From assembly GCA_947628555.1 (NCBI GenBank), contig CANRAI010000029.1, positions 1 to 11,345 of the forward strand: a DNA stretch of 11,345 nt, written 5' to 3'. This stretch comes from an uncultured Clostridia bacterium (GTDB lineage Bacteria; Bacillota; Clostridia; Christensenellales; Borkfalkiaceae). The notes beneath the pieces were generated by a model that had not been told where the DNA came from, did not search any database, and was given only the letters and a program-made list of their open reading frames with translations. Positions 6,922-11,345 of the stretch are shown here, in pieces (the stretch's first letter is position 1; every line of letters begins with the position of its first letter). The position numbers and the translations under genes are program-made.

Positions 6922-8652
6922 ATGAGCTACATCGACACATACAACGCCTGGCTTAGAGATACTCGCCTGAGCGGCGAAGCAAGGTCCGAGCTTGAAAGCG
7001 TTAAAGCGAATAACGAGGAGATAGAATACCGCTTCGGCGCGGAGCTTGAATTCGGCACTGCGGGTATGCGGGGAATCATCGGCTTCGGCGCAAATATGAT
7101 GAACGTTTATACCGTAAAGCGCGCCACCCAGGGGCTTTCGGAATTTATAAAGACAAAGGGCGAAAACGCAATGGAGCGCGGCGTAGCCATATCCTACGAT
7201 ACACGGCTTAAAAGCGACGAATTTGCGCTTGCCGCGGCGGAAGTGCTGGCCTCCAACAACATAACCGCGCACCTCTACCCTATGGAACACCCCGTCCCCA
7301 TGCTTTCATTTGCGGTAAGGGAACTGAACGCCTTCGCGGGAATTATGATTACCGCCTCGCACAATCCCAAACAGTACAACGGCTACAAGGTTTACGGCGA
7401 GGACGGCGCGCAGATGAGCCCTGAGGACACCGCCGTGGTAGTAGGGTTTATCAAGAAGATAAACGACTTCCTCGCCCCCCGCACTCCCACCGAGGAACAG
7501 AAATTCAGATATATTAAAATTATCCCCGACAGGGTAGATAAAAAATATTACGACGAGCTGGAAAAGCTGACGATATCCAGGCAGGCAATAAAAAAATACG
7601 GTAAGGACTTAAAACTTGTATATACGCCTGTGCACGGTTCGGGATATATCCCTGTAACTACAATTTTAAAGCGTATAGGGATAAACGCCACCGTCGTCGA
7701 GGAGCAGGCAAAAAAGGATACGGACTTCTCAACAGTGGAAGTGCCCAACCCCGAATTTAAAGAAACCCTTTCAATGGGCATAAAATACGCCGAAACGATA
7801 GGCGCAACCGTAGTTTTCGGTACGGACCCCGACAGCGACAGATTGGGCGTGGCGGTTAAAAACAACGAGGGCGTATTCGAAGCGCTTTCGGGAAACCAAG
7901 TCGGCATACTTCTTCTTGACTATATTCTCACCCGTCTGAAAGAAGAGGGAACTATGCCCGAGAATCCCGCCGTGGTGAAATCTTTCGTTACAACGGGCAT
8001 GGCGAAAGCCATTTGCGCGAGGTTCGGCGTAACGCTTTTCGAAGTGCCCGTCGGCTTCAAGTTCATAGGCGAAAAAATCAAGCAATGGGAACAGCCCGAC
8101 TGCGAACGCCCCTATTCCTTCGTGTTCGGGTTTGAGGAGAGCTGCGGATATCTGCGCGGCACGCACGCGCGCGACAAGGACGCGGTGGTCGCCTCTATGT
8201 TGTGCGCCGAAATGGTCTGCTATTACGCTTCGGTAGGGAAAACGGTTTACCAGCGTTTACAGGAGATTTACGAAACATACGGCTACGTGCTTGACAGCAA
8301 TATTTCGGTGCCTTTCAAGGGTCTGCACGCCATGCGCGACATGAACGCCGTTGTTGACGGACTGAAAGTATCGCCCGCGACAAAGTTCGACATATATAAC
8401 GTGACGGCGGTTCGCGACTATTCTAAAAACATAAGGACGGACGTTGTGACGGGCGAAAAGAGCGAGATAGGTTCCCCTATTACCAACTGCGTTTACTACG
8501 AACTTGAAAACGGCAGCTTTATATGCATACGCCCCTCCGGCACGGAACCGAAGCTGAAAATTTACTTTTCCGTTAAAATGCAAAAGAAAAAGGACGCCGA
8601 GGAAGCGCTTGAAAAGATGCAGGCGGCGGCAAAACAGCTTATAGGCGTTTAA
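6922..8652 (+). CDS. pgcA: Alpha-phosphoglucomutase / phospho-sugar mutase (PgcA type)
   Basis: It interconverts glucose-6-phosphate and glucose-1-phosphate (some members also act on mannose phosphates), feeding UDP-glucose, glycan and lipid-anchor synthesis in the cytoplasm. The 576 residues match Bacillus PgcA in length and order. Four active-site elements are visible: TASHNP (144-149) with phosphorylated Ser146; metal loop TDPDSDR (301-307); sugar-binding GFEESCGY (403-410); and phosphate-binding RPSGTEPK (537-544). The N-terminal FGTAGMRGIIG (44-54) and GFKFIGEKI (378-386) are also typical. The start is clear: AAGGAGG is five bases before the ATG. It appears to be a single-gene transcript with its own promoter. 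The first terminator downstream is about 175 bases after the stop. Exact sugar preference (glucose versus mannose) cannot be settled by eye. Confidence 0.93.
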   Translation: MSYIDTYNAWLRDTRLSGEARSELESVKANNEEIEYRFGAELEFGTAGMRGIIGFGANMMNVYTVKRATQGLSEFIKTKGENAMERGVAISYDTRLKSDEFALAAAEVLASNNITAHLYPMEHPVPMLSFAVRELNAFAGIMITASHNPKQYNGYKVYGEDGAQMSPEDTAVVVGFIKKINDFLAPRTPTEEQKFRYIKIIPDRVDKKYYDELEKLTISRQAIKKYGKDLKLVYTPVHGSGYIPVTTILKRIGINATVVEEQAKKDTDFSTVEVPNPEFKETLSMGIKYAETIGATVVFGTDPDSDRLGVAVKNNEGVFEALSGNQVGILLLDYILTRLKEEGTMPENPAVVKSFVTTGMAKAICARFGVTLFEVPVGFKFIGEKIKQWEQPDCERPYSFVFGFEESCGYLRGTHARDKDAVVASMLCAEMVCYYASVGKTVYQRLQEIYETYGYVLDSNISVPFKGLHAMRDMNAVVDGLKVSPATKFDIYNVTAVRDYSKNIRTDVVTGEKSEIGSPITNCVYYELENGSFICIRPSGTEPKLKIYFSVKMQKKKDAEEALEKMQAAAKQLIGV

Positions 8653-8679
8653 ATAGGATAATTAACCGAAATTTTGAAA

Positions 8680-8857
8680 TGAAAAGCCCCGCGGCGGAAA
8701 GTCAGGCGTCGATAGGGAATCGTGCGAACGAATATCAAGATAACCCAGTCTGAAAAATCTGCGGAATTTATACCGCCGCAATAAACAAAACAAAATTTTT
8801 ATCGGATACACCTTTGGGCGAGTCACAAAACAGCGAGGAAAATTTCCTCGCTGTTTT
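8680..8857 (+). ncRNA. Possible structured RNA or structured 3' UTR after pgcA
   Basis: No gene is seen in the 241 bases 8653-8893. The plus strand holds nested complementary segments. The outer stem is GCGGCGG (8691-8697) with CCGCCGC (8773-8779). Inside it is TCAGGC (8702-8707) with GTCTGA (8748-8753, one G-U pair). Inside that are GATA (8711-8714) with TATC (8733-8736), and TCGT (8720-8723) with ACGA (8728-8731) closing a GCGA tetraloop. GGG (8715-8717) could also pair with CCC (8744-8746), which would be a pseudoknot. A terminator follows. I cannot match it to a known RNA family, and no convincing promoter was found upstream, so it may simply be part of the pgcA 3' UTR. Confidence 0.3.
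8827..8857. terminator. Bidirectional intrinsic terminator between pgcA and the reductase gene
   Basis: AAAACAGCGAGG (8827-8838) pairs perfectly with CCTCGCTGTTTT (8846-8857). The A/T loop can extend the stem further. The plus strand ends in TTTTT. The minus strand ends in TTTTGTGA. It serves both the pgcA transcript and the leftward operon, whose last stop codon is 36 bases away. Confidence 0.88.
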
Positions 8858-8893
8858 TGGATGATTTATACTTTGAAGCGGAAAGCCTCCCGT

Positions 8894-10039
8894 TCAATCC
8901 ATGTAGGTTTGAAAGCTACTTTCGAGCTGCGTTTTGACGGCTTCTTTGAGAGCGGCGTTTACATCGAACGCACCACCGATTTTCGCCGTCTCTTTGGACC
9001 AATCTCCCGTTTCAAAGGCAAGATTGTAGGCTGAACGGAAACTTTTATAGTAGTTCAACTCTGCGCTAAAATATGGGTCGGGCTGAATGAACATACTGTT
9101 ATAAGCCCTGATGATGCCCGAAATCGGAACACCGTAAGCGTTTTCGTCCAATGCCGCCCAATTATCGCAACGATACTTCCATGTTTTTTGGTATTGTGCT
9201 TTGATATCTTTTAAGGCGCGTTCTTCCGCCTCGTTCAAGGGCTTGAAGTCCCGCATATAGCCCGTGTTTTCTTCGACCTGCGCGAGGTTGCTCATGCCGG
9301 AGAGGACGACAAGTACGCCCTCGCGCGAGGCGGAAAATCTGATGGCAAAGCTCGCGGGTGAAGCCTTTTTGTCAATGTCTTTGAGAATATGCTCCGCTCC
9401 GGCCGGAACGCGGGCAAGCGTGCCGCCCTTTACGGGTTCCATGACGATAACTTGTTTGCCGTGTTTGCGTATGACCTCGTAGCACTTTTCAGATTGAATA
9501 AACGGCTCTTCCCAATCGTAATAGTTCAAAACGATTTGCACGGCATCCACCTCGGGATGTTCGGTGAGAATTTTATCGAGGTGTTCCGCATCGTCGTGGT
9601 AAGAGAAAGCAATGTGGCGTATTTTTCCCTGCTGCTTCCACTTCTTCATATAATCGAACAGGTGACAGGCTTTGACTTCCGCAGGATAGAGATAGCGGTT
9701 GAGGTTATGGAGCAGATAGTAGTCAAAGTATTCCACACCGCACTTTTCAAGCTGTTCTTTGAAAATAGCTTCCACTCTGTCCTCTGCGGGCATTTGGAAA
9801 GTGGGGAATTTTGACACAAGCAAAAAACTATCCCTCGGATGACGCTTTACAAGGGCTTCGCGGATAGCCGTCTCGGACGCGCCGCCGTGATAAACGTAGG
9901 ACGTATCAAAATAGGTAAATCCCCGTTCTAGAAAGAGATCTACCATTTTCTTGAACTGTTCCATGTCGATATCAGCTCCGTTCGCACTCTTTTGCGGCAG
10001 TCGCATAAGTCCGAACCCCAATTTTTTAATTTCACTCAT
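8894..10039 (-). CDS. Aldo/keto reductase, COG1453-like, without intact Fe-S motif
   Basis: This 381-residue NAD(P)H-dependent aldo/keto reductase has the catalytic tetrad Asp45 and Tyr50 (in FDTSYVY, 44-50), Lys77 (LLVSKFP, 73-79) and His111 (YYLLHN, 107-112). Residues 1-270 form the TIM-barrel. The helical C-terminal part resembles the reductases that end in a ferredoxin-like 4Fe-4S motif before an IP-x-IF-x-x-YN segment. Here that region reads CDNWAALDENAYGVPISGII (291-310), with only Cys291 left, so a cluster is unlikely. The start is ATG 10039, with AAGGAGAG upstream. Reading could open as far as 10168, but that part overlaps the regulator gene and lacks a ribosome site. The regulator's stop is 17 bases upstream, so the two are co-transcribed. 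The substrate is unknown. It ends before a terminator. Confidence 0.88.
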   Translation of the reverse strand: MSEIKKLGFGLMRLPQKSANGADIDMEQFKKMVDLFLERGFTYFDTSYVYHGGASETAIREALVKRHPRDSFLLVSKFPTFQMPAEDRVEAIFKEQLEKCGVEYFDYYLLHNLNRYLYPAEVKACHLFDYMKKWKQQGKIRHIAFSYHDDAEHLDKILTEHPEVDAVQIVLNYYDWEEPFIQSEKCYEVIRKHGKQVIVMEPVKGGTLARVPAGAEHILKDIDKKASPASFAIRFSASREGVLVVLSGMSNLAQVEENTGYMRDFKPLNEAEERALKDIKAQYQKTWKYRCDNWAALDENAYGVPISGIIRAYNSMFIQPDPYFSAELNYYKSFRSAYNLAFETGDWSKETAKIGGAFDVNAALKEAVKTQLESSFQTYMD

Positions 10040-10056
10040 AGTCGTTCTCTCCTTTT

Positions 10057-11136
10057 TTATTGTTCGGCATTGCCGTTTAAGTATGGTTTCATCATTGCGG
10101 GCAGAAACATAGCGCAAAACGTTTTGGTGCGCTCCTCGAAACTGTACGCTCCGCCCGCCATATCCCAACAGAGCATTTCGCCGTAAATGACGTCCGTCAA
10201 GGCGTCGGCAAGCGCATCTATCGGTGTGTCCTCTTTAAGTTCGCCCCGTTCAACACCCTTTTTTATCATTCCCTTCATGGAATCGTTGTCCATACGGAGT
10301 TTTTCCTTGTCGTAGGGGTTCTCCACGAGATTGGGATCTACGGTATTACGCACCCATTCCTGGCAGAGTTTGAGTCCGTCCCGTTCGATATGTCCCGAAA
10401 AAGTTACCATATAAAATGCCAGCCGCTCCATAAACGGTCCGTCGTACCGTTGAGCCTCCTCGTAAATTTCACGAAACATATCGTGGCTTAATGCAAATAC
10501 CACATCTTCCTTGCGCTTGAAATAGGTATAAAACGTACCGTTTGAAACGCCGCACGCCTTTGTAATTTCTTCGATTGAGGTATTTACAAGTCCCTTTTCG
10601 CGGATGATGACCTTTGCCGTTTCCAACAGTTTCTTCCTCGTTTCCAAAGCGGCAAGTTTCCTGTTCGTCATTTTTTCAGACATAAGTCCTCCGTTTTCCT
10701 GCGCCGCCCTTTGTAGCTGTTCTGTTTTCTTTGCGAGCGCGACGTATGCCGCAGACGGTTCGTCTATCGTGAGAACTGTCTGCTCCATTGGGCAAAGCCC
10801 AGTTCCGTCGCGGCTCTTAATATTTGGCGTAAGCGTGGCATATTCTACACATACCCCGTATTTTTTCAGCACGGCAAGACCGCTTTCCGAAATTACTTCG
10901 GCAAATACGCCTTTCACGCCCATAAGAACGTACAACATGGCAGCGGCTTTGCCCACAATTCTGTCTGCGGCGCAAGCGCCGTGAAGGTTTTCTCCCTGCT
11001 CGATTAAGTCCAAAAGAGGACGTATGCCCCGCAGTCGGCTGGTAAGGATACGGTCGTCCTTTTGCACAATGCACGTCAGATTTTCTTCTTCCAGCCGCTC
11101 GCGCAACAGGGCGAACGATGTCGCTATTTCGGTCAT
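10057..11136 (-). CDS. DUF1893-TetR fusion transcriptional regulator
   Basis: One 359-residue frame joins two domains. Residues 14-140 match DUF1893 (TM1506-like, cytidine-deaminase-type fold): LTCIVQKDDRILTSRLRGIRPLLDLIEQG, an AADRIVGKAAAMLYVLMGVK core (56-75), VISESGLAVL (81-90) and GLCPMEQTV (113-121), with Cys54 and Cys115 as possible functional residues. Residues 165-213 form a TetR-type helix-turn-helix, with core TSIEEITKACGVSNGTFYTYFKRKEDVV. The rest is a helical ligand-binding region. DUF1893 usually stands alone at about 140 residues, so the join is unusual. An internal start (ATG 10683) has its own strong ribosome site. The full start, ATG 11136, has AAAGG eight bases upstream and lies 12 bases after the stop of a membrane-protein gene. 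The fusion likely regulates its own operon. No operator is visible because the promoter lies beyond the window. Confidence 0.85.
   Translation of the reverse strand: MTEIATSFALLRERLEEENLTCIVQKDDRILTSRLRGIRPLLDLIEQGENLHGACAADRIVGKAAAMLYVLMGVKGVFAEVISESGLAVLKKYGVCVEYATLTPNIKSRDGTGLCPMEQTVLTIDEPSAAYVALAKKTEQLQRAAQENGGLMSEKMTNRKLAALETRKKLLETAKVIIREKGLVNTSIEEITKACGVSNGTFYTYFKRKEDVVFALSHDMFREIYEEAQRYDGPFMERLAFYMVTFSGHIERDGLKLCQEWVRNTVDPNLVENPYDKEKLRMDNDSMKGMIKKGVERGELKEDTPIDALADALTDVIYGEMLCWDMAGGAYSFEERTKTFCAMFLPAMMKPYLNGNAEQ
10681..10692 (-). promoter_or_regulatory. Internal ribosome site and start codon for the TetR part alone
   Basis: On the minus strand, inside the fusion gene, GGAGG (plus-strand 10688-10692) is followed four bases later by ATG (10681-10683), Met152. 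Translation from here gives a 208-residue protein (10057-10683), the normal size of a TetR regulator, starting just before its DNA-binding domain. The position at the domain border argues against chance. Confidence 0.55.
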
Positions 11137-11148
11137 GGCGCGCGCCTT

Positions 11149-11345
11149 TTATTCCTTATCTTTTATAAGGAGCAGGCGCAGTCCCATAACAACGAAAGGT
11201 ACGATAACGGCTTGCAAAACCATGCCCAAAAGTCCCGTCTGTATTTGCGACCAAACCGTTGCCGCCGAGAGAGGAGAAATACTCTGGAAAATGGCGGCTA
11301 TGGCGAGGAACACGAGTCTGCCTGCGACCTGCGCAAGGAGTACTG
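11149..11345 (-). CDS. C-terminal end of a membrane protein (5' end cut off), perhaps an ECF-type S component
   Basis: Sixty-four codons are visible, open to the right edge of the window. They encode two hydrophobic stretches (near VAGRLVFLAIAAIFQ and GLLGMVLQAVIVPFVVMGLR), followed by a short basic end, LLLIKDKE, and a TAA. The pattern of a final helix with LQ..IVP..V resembles the last helix of ECF-transporter substrate-binding (S) components, but so short a piece cannot prove it. The stop is 12 bases before the DUF1893-TetR start, so the genes are almost certainly one operon. If it is an S component, the downstream regulator and reductase would be linked to uptake or metabolism of its ligand. 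That is inference only. Confidence 0.5.
   Translation of the reverse strand, partial: VLLAQVAGRLVFLAIAAIFQSISPLSAATVWSQIQTGLLGMVLQAVIVPFVVMGLRLLLIKDKE

Noticed and set aside
7771..8166. Open frame of 131 codons on the minus strand, and similar frames inside pgcA
   Set aside because: They are antisense to pgcA, whose motifs are complete and continuous across this stretch.
8679..8753. Small open frame of 24 codons after pgcA
   Set aside because: It has no ribosome site and no recognisable product, and it coincides with segments that look like RNA stems.
8653..8893. Riboswitch in the gap after pgcA
   Set aside because: No gene in the same direction follows, and both neighbours converge on a terminator, so there is nothing downstream to switch. 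A small RNA or 3' UTR is the only sensible reading.
10040..10168. 43-codon upstream extension of the aldo/keto reductase frame
   Set aside because: It overlaps the end of the TetR domain, adds no family sequence, and has no ribosome site. ATG 10039 has a strong one.

Overview
The window looks like chromosome from a low-to-medium GC Firmicute, most likely an uncultured gut clostridium. The grounds are strong AGGAGG-type ribosome sites, sigma-A-like promoters, intrinsic terminators, a PgcA-type phospho-sugar mutase, and an rdgB-yfcE pair typical of Firmicutes. The genus cannot be told from sequence alone. No insertion sequence, phage gene, rRNA, tRNA or CRISPR array was seen.

Layout: (1) Positions 2-2071, plus strand: a polytopic membrane protein cut by the left edge (YwaF/TMEM164-like), then a DUF2238-like membrane protein. 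(2) 2165-2198: a hairpin terminator between convergent genes. (3) 2279-4027, minus strand: a Na+/phosphate cotransporter with a PhoU-like tail, read from a promoter whose -35 box lies in a perfect palindrome. (4) 4188-6742, plus strand: trmL, rdgB, a YfcE-type phosphoesterase and an unknown six-segment membrane protein. These share one direction and end in two tandem terminators. (5) 6922-8652: pgcA, whose predicted promoter is woven into the second of those terminators. (6) 8653-8893: a gene-free stretch with nested complementary segments (possible structured RNA) and a bidirectional terminator. (7) 11345-8894, minus strand: the tail of a membrane protein, a DUF1893-TetR fusion regulator with a strong internal ribosome site, and an aldo/keto reductase that has lost the usual C-terminal cysteine cluster.

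Function: region 4 combines RNA modification (TrmL methylates wobble position 34 of tRNA), nucleotide-pool sanitation (RdgB removes dITP/XTP) and a small metallophosphoesterase. PgcA feeds glucose-1-phosphate into glycan and lipid-anchor synthesis. Region 7 looks like a self-contained regulator-transporter-oxidoreductase operon. The most unusual points are the DUF1893-TetR fusion with its internal start, the promoter built into a duplicated terminator, a possible leaderless start for rdgB, and the possible structured RNA after pgcA. All are readings by eye; no search or folding program was run.
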